Origin: CAYXSX01 sp964467925
Lineage (GTDB): Bacteria; Pseudomonadota; Alphaproteobacteria; Micavibrionales; Micavibrionaceae
Length of the DNA stretch: 64,000 bases
Direction: 5' to 3'
Assembly (NCBI GenBank): GCA_964467925.1
Contig: CAYXSX010000001.1
Coordinates: 434,001-498,000 of the forward strand
Shown: one piece after another, positions 8,265 through 17,525 of the stretch
Layout: each line of letters starts with the position of its first letter
How positions within the stretch are numbered: position 1 is the stretch's first letter
Translations under genes and position numbers: made by a program
The notes under the pieces: model-generated
What the model was told of the DNA's origin: nothing
The model's input: the letters and a program-made list of their open reading frames with translations, nothing else
Databases searched by the model: none

Positions 8265-9284
8265 ATGCGCGTACGCGAGGACTACCGGACACTCACAGGA
8301 CCAGAAAAGGCCGCGATCCTGATGCTGTCTCTTGGCGAGGAACAAACCGCCAAGATATTCCAGCATATGGACGATGACGAGATCATGGAAGTTTCTCAGA
8401 CGATGGCGACGCTGGGTAAGGTCAGCCCGTCGGTTATCGAGCGCCTGTTCGTGGAATTCGCCGAACAGATGTCCTCCACAAACTCCCTTGTCGGAACGCA
8501 GGACAGTACGCACCGCCTGCTCAGCAAGGCCGGTCTGAAGCCGGAAAAAATCGAAACCATCATGGAAGAAATCCGCGGTCCTGCGGGCCGTAACATGTGG
8601 GAGAAACTCGGCAATGTGAACGAGGAAACACTCGCAACCTTCCTGCAAAAAGAATATCCGCAAACCGTTGCCGTTGTGCTTTCAAAACTATCCACCGAAC
8701 ATGCCGCCGGGGTTCTAGCTTTGCTGCCCGAAAATTTCGCGCTTGAGGTTATTCACCGCATGCTGCGAATGGAAGCGGTACAGAAGGATATTCTGGACGA
8801 GGTCGAAAAAACGCTACGCAGCGAGTTCATGACCAACCTCGCCCGTACCCAGCGCCGCGATTCTCACGAAATCATCGCCGAGATTTTCAACTCTCTGGAA
8901 CGCGCGACCGAAACACGTTTCATGGAAGAGCTGGAAAAAAGCGTACCGGATTCAGCGGAAAAAATCCGCTCCCTCATGTTCACATTCGAGGATTTGGGCA
9001 AGCTCGACCCCGCTTCCATTCAAACCATCCTGCGCGCGGCGGACAAAGACAAGCTGCCTGTCGCGCTCAAGGGCTCCACCGAAACTATGCGCGATCTTTT
9101 CTTCTCCAACATGTCAGAACGCGCAGCCAAGATCATGAAGGAAGACATGGCCGCTATGGGGCCTGTGCGCCTGAAAGACGTGGAAGACTGCCAACAATAT
9201 GTGGTGAATGTCGCCAAGGATCTGGAAGCGCGCGGTGAAATCACCATCCCGACCGGCTCCGAAGAAGACGAAATGATCTACTAA
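8265..9284 (+). CDS. fliG: Flagellar motor switch protein FliG
   Basis: 339 residues, ribosome-binding site GGAGAA. N-terminal LTGPEKAAILMLSLGEEQTA, a middle-domain KEYPQTVAVVLSKL (the EHPQ-type FliM contact), and the C-terminal torque helix region FEDLGKLDPASIQTILRAAD with charged residues, then the MSERAAKIMKEDM segment. It forms the C-ring rotor face that contacts MotA. It follows fliF in the usual order. Confidence 0.96.
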   Translation: MRVREDYRTLTGPEKAAILMLSLGEEQTAKIFQHMDDDEIMEVSQTMATLGKVSPSVIERLFVEFAEQMSSTNSLVGTQDSTHRLLSKAGLKPEKIETIMEEIRGPAGRNMWEKLGNVNEETLATFLQKEYPQTVAVVLSKLSTEHAAGVLALLPENFALEVIHRMLRMEAVQKDILDEVEKTLRSEFMTNLARTQRRDSHEIIAEIFNSLERATETRFMEELEKSVPDSAEKIRSLMFTFEDLGKLDPASIQTILRAADKDKLPVALKGSTETMRDLFFSNMSERAAKIMKEDMAAMGPVRLKDVEDCQQYVVNVAKDLEARGEITIPTGSEEDEMIY

Positions 9285-9303
9285 TCAAAGTGATCAAAAA
9301 AAT

Positions 9304-10080
9304 ATGACGAGCGAGACAATCGAAAAAAAGAAACCTGAAAAATTTCTATTCGGCACGCACAACTTCGACGAACCCGACGAAGATGATCTGGATGCTGACC
9401 CCCCTCCGCCGACATATAGTCAGGAAGATCTCGACGCCGCCACACGTGACGCCGCAGCGAAAGCCCATGCCAAGGGGCGTGAGGAAGCTTTTGCCGAGGC
9501 CAAGGCAAGTCTGGACCAGCAGGTTGCCAACGTGCTGGGCGCGATCAACCAGAACATAGGCCGGATTATTGACGCCGAATTGACGCGGGAAAAAAGTTAC
9601 GAACAGGAATCGGTGCGGCTTTCTCTGGCTGTTTTTAAAAAGATATTTCCTCATATTCAGGAAAAATACGGTTTCGAGGAATTGAGCAATATTCTTGAAA
9701 AGACAGTCAACAATCAGGAAGTGCAAAGCAAAATCAGCATACAGGTCCCGCCAGAGGTTCATCTGGGCGTGCAGGCCTTTATCGAACAAACCTTCCCTTC
9801 CGCCGCGCAAAGCCGGAAAATAGAGGTGTTGCCGAATGAAACCGTGCCCGCAGGCGGCTGTAAACTTTCATGGAGCGACGGCGGTGCCGTACGCGATACG
9901 CAAGCCATTGCGGATGAAATTACCCGTTTAATGGAAGAGGCGCTTGCAGGGACGGGCGCAAACGTTCATGATAGTGGGGATGAAAATATTCAGGCCTCTG
10001 CCGGACAGGATGATATCGATCAGGAACCGGTAAGCCAGGAGCCCGAAGAAGGCCCAACAGAGGAGACGCCAGATGAGTGA
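9304..10080 (+). CDS. fliH: Flagellar assembly protein FliH
   Basis: 258 residues. An acidic, proline-containing N-terminal region is followed by an Ala/Glu/Lys-rich coiled-coil stretch (residues ~45-80, KAHAKGREEAFAEAKAS) and a FliH/HrpE-type C-terminal domain (LAVFKKIFPHIQEKYGFEE and ISIQVPPEVHLGV). FliH regulates the FliI export ATPase, whose gene is on the opposite strand at 21.8 kb. The acidic tail extends past the usual family end. Its stop overlaps the fliN start (ATGAGTGA). No strong ribosome-binding site precedes it. Confidence 0.85.
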   Translation: MTSETIEKKKPEKFLFGTHNFDEPDEDDLDADPPPPTYSQEDLDAATRDAAAKAHAKGREEAFAEAKASLDQQVANVLGAINQNIGRIIDAELTREKSYEQESVRLSLAVFKKIFPHIQEKYGFEELSNILEKTVNNQEVQSKISIQVPPEVHLGVQAFIEQTFPSAAQSRKIEVLPNETVPAGGCKLSWSDGGAVRDTQAIADEITRLMEEALAGTGANVHDSGDENIQASAGQDDIDQEPVSQEPEEGPTEETPDE

Positions 10081-10498
10081 TGAAAACGAAGCGCCAGCGG
10101 TCGAAGAAGAGAAAAAAGACGAAACCGCAGCGGGTGGAGAAGCACAAGCGGCAGGTGGCGGCAAGGGCGGCGCCATGAACCTTGGCGAGATCAGCGAAGA
10201 CCCCTCGCTTAAAGGTTCCGATCAGCACGAATATGACATAGGCGAAGCCATGGCCGGTGACGTGGCCGCTATCTATGATATTCCCGTGCAAATCTCCGCC
10301 GTTCTGGGCCGTTCGACCATGCAAGTCAGCCAGCTTCTGAAACTCGGTCGCGGCGCGGTGGTGGAACTTGACCGCAAAGTTGGCGAAGCGATTGATATTT
10401 ACGTGAACAACCGCCTTGTTGCGCGCGGCGAGGTGGTGGTAGTTGAGGACAAACTGGGCGTCACAATGACGGAAATTGTGAAATCGGATCGTAATTAA
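10073..10498 (+). CDS. fliN: Flagellar motor switch protein FliN
   Basis: 141 residues. The first ~55 are acidic and Gly/Ala-rich. The C-terminal SpoA/FliN domain is complete: IPVQISAVLGRSTMQVSQLL, LGRGAVVELDRKVGEAIDIY, NNRLVARGEVVVVEDKLGV. It forms the lower C-ring with FliM and takes part in switching and export. The start overlaps the fliH stop, indicating translational coupling. Confidence 0.95.
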   Translation: MSDENEAPAVEEEKKDETAAGGEAQAAGGGKGGAMNLGEISEDPSLKGSDQHEYDIGEAMAGDVAAIYDIPVQISAVLGRSTMQVSQLLKLGRGAVVELDRKVGEAIDIYVNNRLVARGEVVVVEDKLGVTMTEIVKSDRN

Positions 10499-10513
10499 CA
10501 GGAACCAGACCAT

Positions 10514-11383
10514 ATGAGCGACGCCGCAGCAGCCACAGCCCCCGCACAGCAAAAACCTCCATCTTCCGCTTCTTCCAACCTTCCGTCGGTTAAAATTCCG
10601 CACCAACGGACGGTTATAGACTTTGCCACTATTCTCGGGCTTTTCTTTTCCGTCGCCCTGATCGCCGGGGCGATCATGATGGGTCATAGCGACGCCAATT
10701 TCTTTAACGTTCCTTCCCTGCTTATCGTGGTGCTGGGCACCATGGCGGCCACTACTATTTCCTATACGGGCGACGAGCTTGGAAAATCCATCAGCATCAT
10801 GCTGGGTTCACTGTCACGCAAAGTAACCGACCCGAAGAAACTGGCGGTCACTCTCATGGATATCGCCGTTATCGCACGGAAAAAGGGAATTCTGGCTCTG
10901 TCCGAACTGGACAAGGACCTTGTGCGTGAACCCTTCCTGCGCCGCGCCGCACGTATCGTGGTGGACGGTTATACGCCCGAAGACGTTGAAAGCATGCTGT
11001 TTCAGGAAATCGAGGTCGAAATAGAGCGCAGCAAGCGCTCCGCCGGAATCGCCCGCCGCGCTTCCGAAGTTGCCCCTGCCATGGGTCTGATCGGAACGCT
11101 TGTGGGTCTGGTGCAGATGCTGGCCGAGCTGGAAAATCCCGAAGCCATCGGCCCCGCTATGGCCGTTGCGCTCCTGACCACATTTTACGGCGCTATTCTG
11201 GGTACCGTTGTCATGGCTCCGCTGGGTGTGAAACTCGAGAAAAACGCTCAGGATGAAGCGCTGATCAAAACCCTCATCGCGTCCACTGCGGCTTCTATCG
11301 CCCGTCAGGAAAACCCGCGCCGCCTCGAAATGGTTCTGAATACAGAGCTTCCCGCGAGCGCCCGTATCCGCTATTTTGATTGA
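10514..11383 (+). CDS. motA: MotA/PomA-type flagellar stator protein
   Basis: 289 residues with four predicted membrane helices (about residues 36-56, 64-82, 190-210, 222-242). The start IDFATILGLFFSVALIAGAI and PSLLIVVLGTMAAT resemble PomA/MotA. The cytoplasmic loop contains DLVREPFLRRAARIVVDG, and the third and fourth helices carry the conserved APAMGLIGTLVGLVQML and TTFYGAILGTVVMAPLG. It forms the stator ion channel with MotB, which is not in this window. Ion type cannot be decided from sequence alone. A Pro/Ala/Ser-rich N-terminal extension of ~30 residues is unusual. Confidence 0.9.
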   Translation: MSDAAAATAPAQQKPPSSASSNLPSVKIPHQRTVIDFATILGLFFSVALIAGAIMMGHSDANFFNVPSLLIVVLGTMAATTISYTGDELGKSISIMLGSLSRKVTDPKKLAVTLMDIAVIARKKGILALSELDKDLVREPFLRRAARIVVDGYTPEDVESMLFQEIEVEIERSKRSAGIARRASEVAPAMGLIGTLVGLVQMLAELENPEAIGPAMAVALLTTFYGAILGTVVMAPLGVKLEKNAQDEALIKTLIASTAASIARQENPRRLEMVLNTELPASARIRYFD

Positions 11384-11413
11384 CGAATTCATTTTTACAG
11401 GAATATTTAAACC

Positions 11414-12805
11414 ATGCGTCTTATGATCATCGGACAGCTCGAAGGCTATATCTCACAGGCCGGAAAAATCGCCCTGCAAAAGGGGGCTAAGGTTATCCAC
11501 TGCGAGGATATTACCGAAGGCCTCGGCGCGCTACTCAACGGCAAGGGCGCGGATCTTGTGATGATCGACGTCAAACAGAATATCGGCAAATTCGTCGAGG
11601 AACTTGAGGCCGAGCGCATCCATTTGCCCGTCGTGGCTTGCGGTGTCGATACCGATGCGCGCGCCGCGGTAAAGGCCATTCAACAGGGCGCGAAGGAATA
11701 CATCCCCCTGCCCCCCGATGCCGAGCTGATCGCCGCCGTGCTGGCAGCCGTGACAGAAGAAAACAACACCATGATCGCCGCCGACCCGGCAATGCAAGAA
11801 GTCGTGAAACTGGCCGATAAAATCGCCCCCTCGGAAGCGACAGTGCTTATCACCGGGGAATCCGGCACGGGCAAGGAAGTGATGAGCCAGTATATTCACC
11901 GCAAATCCAAACGGGCAAACGGCCCGTTCATCGCGCTCAACTGCGCCGCCATTCCCGAAAACCTTTTGGAGTCCGAGCTTTTCGGCCATGAGAAAGGCGC
12001 GTTTACCGGCGCATCCGCACGGCGTATCGGCAAATTCGAGGAGGCCCATACCGGCACGCTTTTACTCGATGAGGTCAGCGAGATGCATCCCTCGCTTCAG
12101 GCGAAACTCCTGCGCGCACTGCAGGAACGCGTCATTACCCGCGTCGGCTCCAACGATGCCGTCAAAGTCGATGTGCGCATTATCGCCACCTCCAACCGCG
12201 ATATGGAAGAATCCGTCAAAAAGGGCGATTTCCGCGAAGACCTTTATTTCCGTCTGAACGTGGTCAACATTCCCCTGCCCCCTCTACGCGAACGGCCCAA
12301 AGACATCGTGACACTGGCGCAGTTTTTCGCCGATAAATATGCCGAAGCCAACGGCGTGCCCAAGAAAAAGCTGTCGAAAGAGGCGGCAACAAAGCTGCAA
12401 TCCTACGGCTGGCGCGGCAATATCCGCGAGCTGGAAAACACCATGCACCGCGCGATTATTGTCTCCATGGAAGACGAGCTTGAACCCGGCGCAATCCATA
12501 TCCAGCAGGGCAAACTGACAGGTGATGTTCCCGCTCCTGCCGCAGCCCCGCAAACCGCTACTCCTGCCCCCGCACAAGCTGAAGAGCCAAAACAAGTACA
12601 AAACCCCGGCGGCGTCGAAACCCTTGTCGGGCGCACGATTTCCGATGTAGAGCGTGATATGATCCTCAATACGCTTGATCATTGCCTCGGCAACCGCACA
12701 CAGGCCGCTAATATCCTTGGCATTTCCATTCGCACGCTTCGCAACAAGCTGAACCAGTACAAGGACGAGGGCGTCAAACTCCCGTCTTCCGCGACCGGGT
12801 CATAG
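11414..12805 (+). CDS. flbD: FlbD-type sigma-54-dependent flagellar transcription activator
   Basis: 463 residues. The N-terminal receiver-like domain (~1-120) begins MRLMIIGQLEGYISQAGKIA and lacks the acidic pocket of true receivers, as in Caulobacter FlbD. The AAA+ domain has Walker A GESGTGKE, the sigma-54 contact GAFTGA, and Walker B TLLLDEVSEM. A Pro/Ala linker precedes a Fis-type helix-turn-helix (NRTQAANILGISIRTLRNKL). In Caulobacter FlbD activates late flagellar genes and represses fliF. It lies at the end of the fliF-motA block. Confidence 0.92.
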   Translation: MRLMIIGQLEGYISQAGKIALQKGAKVIHCEDITEGLGALLNGKGADLVMIDVKQNIGKFVEELEAERIHLPVVACGVDTDARAAVKAIQQGAKEYIPLPPDAELIAAVLAAVTEENNTMIAADPAMQEVVKLADKIAPSEATVLITGESGTGKEVMSQYIHRKSKRANGPFIALNCAAIPENLLESELFGHEKGAFTGASARRIGKFEEAHTGTLLLDEVSEMHPSLQAKLLRALQERVITRVGSNDAVKVDVRIIATSNRDMEESVKKGDFREDLYFRLNVVNIPLPPLRERPKDIVTLAQFFADKYAEANGVPKKKLSKEAATKLQSYGWRGNIRELENTMHRAIIVSMEDELEPGAIHIQQGKLTGDVPAPAAAPQTATPAPAQAEEPKQVQNPGGVETLVGRTISDVERDMILNTLDHCLGNRTQAANILGISIRTLRNKLNQYKDEGVKLPSSATGS

Positions 12806-12819
12806 TCTACAAATCAATC

Positions 12820-12907
12820 GTCATCACCCGCTTTATGCGGGTGATCCATTTTGCCACCATATTCGCCCAGCTTAACGAAGGATTACCCGGACAAGCCGGG
12901 TAATGAC
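12820..12907. repeat. Dispersed palindromic repeat, family A, copy 1
   Basis: Two hairpins in the family architecture: GTCATCACCCGC...GCGGGTGATCCATT followed by ATTACCCGG...CCGGGTAATGAC. It lies between flbD and flhA. The arms differ in sequence from other copies but the GTCAT...ATGAC ends and the ATCCATT core are kept. Confidence 0.75.
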
Positions 12908-12935
12908 GAGCAAAAAACTTCATCCGACATCCCGT

Positions 12936-12964
12936 TTGCAACTTCCCGCCCACACGGGTAAAAT
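12936..12964 (+). promoter_or_regulatory. Sigma-70-type promoter before flhA
   Basis: TTGCAA (12936-12941), 17-base spacer, TAAAAT (12959-12964); the likely start is near 12971, about 57 bases before the flhA ATG. Confidence 0.6.
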
Positions 12965-13027
12965 AGTAAAAGGCGTCTTCCGGCGCTGATTTCGTATGCC
13001 CTTGCGCATCTTCTGGTAAAGGTTTCA

Positions 13028-15208
13028 ATGTCCGATACGCCGTCCAACGTACCATCGACTAAAGCTTCCGCGGCGCCTGCCGCTTCGGGCGGCGGAGGGC
13101 TGGGCTCTATGAATTTCGGGCGCGCGGGCTCGCTGGCTATGTCTATTGTCCGGCCCGACGTTATCTTCGCGCTGGCGATTATCACCATTATCCTGTTCAT
13201 GCTGGTGCCTATTCCCACATGGATGCTCGATGTCGGCCTGTCGGTTTCCATCATGTTATCGGTGCTGATTTTGATGCTGGTCCTGTTCATACAGGTGCCG
13301 CTCGATTTCTCGACCTTCCCGACAGTGCTGCTGGTCACGACGTCTTTACGCCTCGGCCTGAACGTCGCCTCCACGCGCCTGATCCTTGAGGGCGGGCATA
13401 ACGGGCGGCACGCGGCGGGCGCGGTGATCGAGGCTTTCGGGACCTTTATCATCAAGGACAGCTATGTGATCGGCGCGATTGTTTTCGCCATCCTTGTCAT
13501 CGTGAACTTCGTGGTTATCACCAAGGGTTCGGGCCGTATCGCCGAGGTCGCCGCCCGCTTCACCCTTGACGCCATGCCGGGCAAACAGATGGCTATCGAT
13601 GCTGACATGTCCTCAGGGCTCATTACCGAGGACGAAGCGAAGGAGCGCCGTTCGCGGCTGGAACAGGAAAGCACGTTCTTCGGGGCCATGGACGGCGCGG
13701 CGAAATTCGTGCGCGGCGACGCCATCGCGGGCCTTTTGATCGTGTTCGTCAACATTATCGGCGGCATTATCATCGGCACGGTCGGCCAGCATATGAGCCT
13801 TGCCAGCGCGGCTTCGACCTATACCATCCTGACCATCGGCGACGGTCTTGTCAGCCAGATCCCCGCGCTTGTGATCTCCGTTTCCGCGGGTCTTCTGGTC
13901 TCCAAGGCGGGCGTGGAGGGCACGGCGAACGAGGCGCTGATGCTCCAGTTCACACGCTACCCACGCGCGCTCGCCATGACTTCGGGCCTGATGCTGGCGC
14001 TCGGCCTTATTCCGATTATCCCGCTCATGCCCTTTGCCACGCTTTCGGCCCTGACCGGAGGGCTCGCTTACCTCTCCTTCAAGCGCGAAGCCGCCGAAGC
14101 CGCGCTCAAGGCCGCGCCCGTTCCCGGCAAGCCGGGAAAACCCGGAGAGCCCAGCAAGCCCGCCCCCCCGGCGGAAGAGCCGATCTCCCGCGCGCTGGCG
14201 ATGGATACGATCCGCCTCGAACTCGGCTACGGTCTGCTCCCGCTGGTGCAGGGCGAAGGCGGCAACAAGCTGACCGACCAGATCAAGGGCCTGCGCCGCC
14301 AGCTTGCCGAAGATATGGGATATGTGCTCCCGGCTGTACGGATTCAAGACAATCTCCAGCTTCCAGCCAACACCTATGTCGTGCGTATTAAAGAAATTGA
14401 ATCGGGCCGCGGCGACGTGCGCCCCGGCATGCTGATGTGCATGGACCCCACGGGCGCGGCGATTTCCCTTCCCGGCGAAAGCACGACCGAACCTACCTTC
14501 GGCCTGCCCGCCATGTGGATCGACAAACAATACCGCGAGGAAGCGCATTTCAAGGGCTATACCGTCGTTGACGCCCCCACCGTCATCACCACCCATATCA
14601 CCGAGATGATCAAGGACAACATGCCCGACCTTCTCAATTACGCCGAAACGCAGAAGCTGCTCGACGAACTTCCCAAGGAATTCCAGAAACTTGTGGCCGA
14701 CGTCATCCCGGGTCAGGTTTCCATCGGCGGACTTCAAAGAGTGCTGCAGGCCCTGCTCTCCGAACGCGTTTCCGTGCGCGATTTGCCCGCGATACTGGAG
14801 GGTATCGCCGAGGCCGCGATGTACACCAAGAACGTCGCCCAGATCACCGAGCATGTGCGCTCCCGCCTCTCCCGCCAGCTTTGCGATTCCAATATGGGCC
14901 CGTCCGGCAAGATGGCGCTGGTCACGCTTTCCCCCGACTGGGAACAAAGCTTCATGCAGGCACTTGTGGGTGACGGCGAAGACAAACAGCTCGCCATGCC
15001 GCCCAGCCAGCTCCAGGAATTTATCGGCGACGTGCGCGATAAATACGACGAGCTTTCGGCGCAGGGCGAAATCCCCGTCCTTCTCACCTCCCCCGCCATC
15101 CGCCCCTATGTGCGCAGCGTCATCGAACGCTTCCGCCCTCAAACGGTGGTGATGTCGCAAAATGAAATCCACCCCAAAGCGCGGATCAAGACGCTGGGGC
15201 AGGTTTAA
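13028..15208 (+). CDS. flhA: Flagellar type III export protein FlhA
   Basis: 726 residues. A short Ala/Gly-rich leader precedes eight predicted transmembrane helices in the first ~370 residues. The FHIPEP-family signature RIAEVAARFTLDAMPGKQMA with AIDADMSSG lies in the first cytoplasmic loop. A Pro/Gly/Lys linker (PGKPGKPGEPSKPAPP) joins the cytoplasmic domain, which forms the nonameric export ring. Slightly longer than typical FlhA (~690) because of the leader and linker. A large antisense reading frame across this gene is a GC-codon shadow. Confidence 0.97.
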   Translation: MSDTPSNVPSTKASAAPAASGGGGLGSMNFGRAGSLAMSIVRPDVIFALAIITIILFMLVPIPTWMLDVGLSVSIMLSVLILMLVLFIQVPLDFSTFPTVLLVTTSLRLGLNVASTRLILEGGHNGRHAAGAVIEAFGTFIIKDSYVIGAIVFAILVIVNFVVITKGSGRIAEVAARFTLDAMPGKQMAIDADMSSGLITEDEAKERRSRLEQESTFFGAMDGAAKFVRGDAIAGLLIVFVNIIGGIIIGTVGQHMSLASAASTYTILTIGDGLVSQIPALVISVSAGLLVSKAGVEGTANEALMLQFTRYPRALAMTSGLMLALGLIPIIPLMPFATLSALTGGLAYLSFKREAAEAALKAAPVPGKPGKPGEPSKPAPPAEEPISRALAMDTIRLELGYGLLPLVQGEGGNKLTDQIKGLRRQLAEDMGYVLPAVRIQDNLQLPANTYVVRIKEIESGRGDVRPGMLMCMDPTGAAISLPGESTTEPTFGLPAMWIDKQYREEAHFKGYTVVDAPTVITTHITEMIKDNMPDLLNYAETQKLLDELPKEFQKLVADVIPGQVSIGGLQRVLQALLSERVSVRDLPAILEGIAEAAMYTKNVAQITEHVRSRLSRQLCDSNMGPSGKMALVTLSPDWEQSFMQALVGDGEDKQLAMPPSQLQEFIGDVRDKYDELSAQGEIPVLLTSPAIRPYVRSVIERFRPQTVVMSQNEIHPKARIKTLGQV

Positions 15209-15222
15209 TCTCGCCCCTACCC

Positions 15223-15301
15223 GTCATTCCGGCGCATGCCGGAATCCATTTCTCAAACCATCACAAGTGGACGAATGGATCCCTGCCTTCGCAGGGATGA
15301 C
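15223..15301. repeat. Dispersed palindromic repeat, family A, copy 2
   Basis: GTCATTCCGGCGCATGCCGG then AATCCATT, a short spacer, and GAATGGATCCCTGC...GCAGGGATGAC. Two hairpins with an inverted ATCCATT/AATGGAT core; it lies just after flhA and may also terminate its transcript. Confidence 0.85.
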
Positions 15302-15321
15302 AAAAAAGCCAAATGTTCTTC

Positions 15322-15343
15322 CTATGTTTCATGTGAAACATAG
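15322..15343. other. parS-like palindrome
   Basis: The 16-mer TGTTTCATGTGAAACA (15325-15340) differs by one base from the bacterial parS consensus TGTTTCACGTGAAACA. Ten-base inverted arms extend from 15322 to 15343. It lies between flhA and an orphan gene. No other copy was noticed in the window, and no parA or parB gene is here. Confidence 0.5.
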
Positions 15344-15380
15344 ACTATCTTTTTGTATTTCTATGATAAAACCGAAAAAC

Positions 15381-15409
15381 TTGACATATTTTATGCAGCG
15401 CGCTATTTT
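15381..15409 (+). promoter_or_regulatory. Strong sigma-70-type promoter
   Basis: TTGACA (15381-15386), 17-base spacer, TATTTT (15404-15409), with the start expected near 15416 and the ATG of the orphan gene at 15440. Confidence 0.7.
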
Positions 15410-15439
15410 CCGAAAAAATACAACACGGGGATTTAGATT

Positions 15440-16384
15440 ATGAGCAAGAAAGCACGGGCGTATATAGGCCTGCCAATATTTCCAAATTTGAGAAAAACTT
15501 TCACCGTTACTGATGACAGAAACCTTGTCGTCAAGGGCTTTACGGACGAGCTAGAACGCATACCGCTGGCCGGGCACAGCTCAAGCATCAATCGCGGCAA
15601 AGGTCTAAGATGGGTCATGAATTCGATTATCCGCGCGGGCGATATTACCGTTTCCGGCGAAACAGGAACCCGCACTTTCCCCAATATTTATCTGGTCAGC
15701 AGTTTTAAACAGGCCGTAGACGGAACACACCCTGACGTTCAACCAAAAACCCCTGTAAAAACATGGCATGAAGATTTAACCGATGACGATTTGGAAAGCT
15801 TCGCTGTCCAAATTCCTAAACCTACGACCTGTATGCCTAAATTATTCATCGGACGTTTTTATTACCACGCTCACTTTTATTCCCAAGTCAAAGAAGGTGA
15901 TTGGGTTCGCAAAGGTGATGTTATCGGACTTTTAGGTCACGAAATTCATGCGCCATGCGACGGGAAAATCCAGTTTGCATCACCAGCAGAGCCCGTAGAC
16001 AAGTGGTCAGAAAAAGATGCATGGCCAGTACCCTATAATAAATATTTCGTAGGCAACCTTAACCGAAACGTTCTTTGCACCATTATCCCCGTTAAAGGCA
16101 CACTGCCTGAAAGACCAGTACAAATCGCATATGATGAATATGTTAGAGCGGCTTTAACCCGCCTCGATGAAATCAGAGCTCTTTCACCCAATAAGCGTCT
16201 GACAGAACTTGGGTACAAGGAGGATGATAAGGTCGAAGATTTATTCGCAAGAGTTGCTTTACAAATTCGGTTACTGCAACAATGCCAACCGCGCTTTAAC
16301 CGGGCGGGCGCTATTGATATAAGCGATATGACCCTCGAACCAGAGAAGCCTTTCACTCCAGGCTCCCCAGCCGGCCCGACCTAA
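15440..16384 (+). CDS. Unknown protein with a lipoyl/biotinyl-like segment
   Basis: 314 residues, no signal peptide or membrane segment. Residues ~145-180 (HFYSQVKEGDWVRKGDVIGL followed by LGHEIHAPCDGKIQ) resemble the barrel-sandwich hybrid fold of lipoyl/biotinyl domains, where a G-D-V-K-G-D pattern is followed by an APxDGxI strand. The modifiable lysine motif is absent, so it is more likely a structural hammerhead. The rest is unrecognised; the tail is Pro-rich. It has its own promoter, is more AT-rich than its neighbours, and interrupts the flhA-flhF pair. Confidence 0.7.
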   Translation: MSKKARAYIGLPIFPNLRKTFTVTDDRNLVVKGFTDELERIPLAGHSSSINRGKGLRWVMNSIIRAGDITVSGETGTRTFPNIYLVSSFKQAVDGTHPDVQPKTPVKTWHEDLTDDDLESFAVQIPKPTTCMPKLFIGRFYYHAHFYSQVKEGDWVRKGDVIGLLGHEIHAPCDGKIQFASPAEPVDKWSEKDAWPVPYNKYFVGNLNRNVLCTIIPVKGTLPERPVQIAYDEYVRAALTRLDEIRALSPNKRLTELGYKEDDKVEDLFARVALQIRLLQQCQPRFNRAGAIDISDMTLEPEKPFTPGSPAGPT

Positions 16385-16490
16385 CCCGCATAAATTTATC
16401 CCCAATTTCCCTTCCCCCGCGCGGATAAACTGCGTTATGCTCTGGAAGTTGTTTCCGATAACGCCTATACTTGTGATAATTGAGTAATCT

Positions 16491-17525
16491 ATGCGGCTAA
16501 AATCTTTCTATGCCAAAACAATGACTGAGGCGATGCAGATGGTACGTGAGACGCTGGGTGACGAGGCGATCATCGTCGCCACCCGCGAGGAAAAGGGCGG
16601 CCCGAAGGGCGGCGGCGGTGTCCATGTGACGGCCGCGGTGGAGCCGCATTTTGAATTGGGGCGCGGCGGCACACGGGCGGCGGAGTCTAAAGACTGGCTG
16701 CAATATGACGGCGAGGACGAAGAATCGGCGATCGCCGAGGAAATCACCGAGGCCATGCTGCGCCATTCCGTGCCCGAAGATGTCATGGACAACATCCTGT
16801 CCTGCGCCACCGTGGTCGGGCTGGACAGCCCCGGCAAGGCGCTGATCGCCGCGCTTGAACATCTTTATAATTTCAGCCCCCTGCCCGAAACCGCGCATGA
16901 CCGCGCGCTGATGCTGGTCGGCCCGCCGGGCGGCGGCAAGACGCTGGCCGTGGCCAAAATGGCGGCGCGCGGCGCGATGAACGGCCTGAATATCGGCGTC
17001 ATCACCACCGACACGGTGCGCGCGGGCGGGGTGGAACAACTCGCCGGGTTTACGAGGCTCCTTGGGATAGATTTGCAGATCGCCGAAAATCATCAAGACT
17101 TGCAGGCCGTATTGGATAATATGGAAGGCATGGATCAGGTTCTTATCGATACCGCCGGATGCAACGCGTTTGACCGCGACGACATGCGCGCCCTTGCCCA
17201 GATGATCGGCGTGGGCGATGTCGAACCGGTGCTGGCAATGGCCGGGGGCGGCGATGCGGACGAGGCCGGAGAGGTCGCCCGCGCTTTCGCCACTGTGGGC
17301 GTAAACCGCCTTGTCGCCACGCGCCTTGATGCCACGCGCCGTCTGGGCGGCATATTATCCGCGGCCCATCACGGCGGCATGATTTTCAGCAATGTCAGCA
17401 ACAGCGCGAAAGTGGCCGAAGGCCTTGCGGCGCTTTCACCCAAAAAACTGGCTTATCTCCTGATGCCCGAAGCCTTCCGCCAGCAAGGGGCAAGCGAAGC
17501 CGCGCAAAAGAGGGCCGCACAATGA
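16491..17525 (+). CDS. flhF: Flagellar SRP-like GTPase FlhF
   Basis: 344 residues. The N-terminus (MRLKSFYAKTMTEAMQMVRE and LGDEAIIVATREEKGG) is typical of FlhF. The SRP-type GTPase domain has the P-loop GPPGGGKT (~143-150), the TTDTVRAGGVEQLAGFTRLL segment, DTAG and the C-terminal ATRLDATRRLGG region. FlhF sets the number and place of polar flagella together with FlhG, encoded next with a 4-base overlap. The guanine-specificity TKxD is replaced by TRLD, which is common in the family. Confidence 0.93.
   Translation: MRLKSFYAKTMTEAMQMVRETLGDEAIIVATREEKGGPKGGGGVHVTAAVEPHFELGRGGTRAAESKDWLQYDGEDEESAIAEEITEAMLRHSVPEDVMDNILSCATVVGLDSPGKALIAALEHLYNFSPLPETAHDRALMLVGPPGGGKTLAVAKMAARGAMNGLNIGVITTDTVRAGGVEQLAGFTRLLGIDLQIAENHQDLQAVLDNMEGMDQVLIDTAGCNAFDRDDMRALAQMIGVGDVEPVLAMAGGGDADEAGEVARAFATVGVNRLVATRLDATRRLGGILSAAHHGGMIFSNVSNSAKVAEGLAALSPKKLAYLLMPEAFRQQGASEAAQKRAAQ

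Noticed and set aside
13613..15172. 519-codon open frame antisense to flhA
   Set aside because: It is a GC-rich-codon shadow of flhA with His/Gly/Asp-heavy composition and no recognisable domain; flhA on the other strand is certain.
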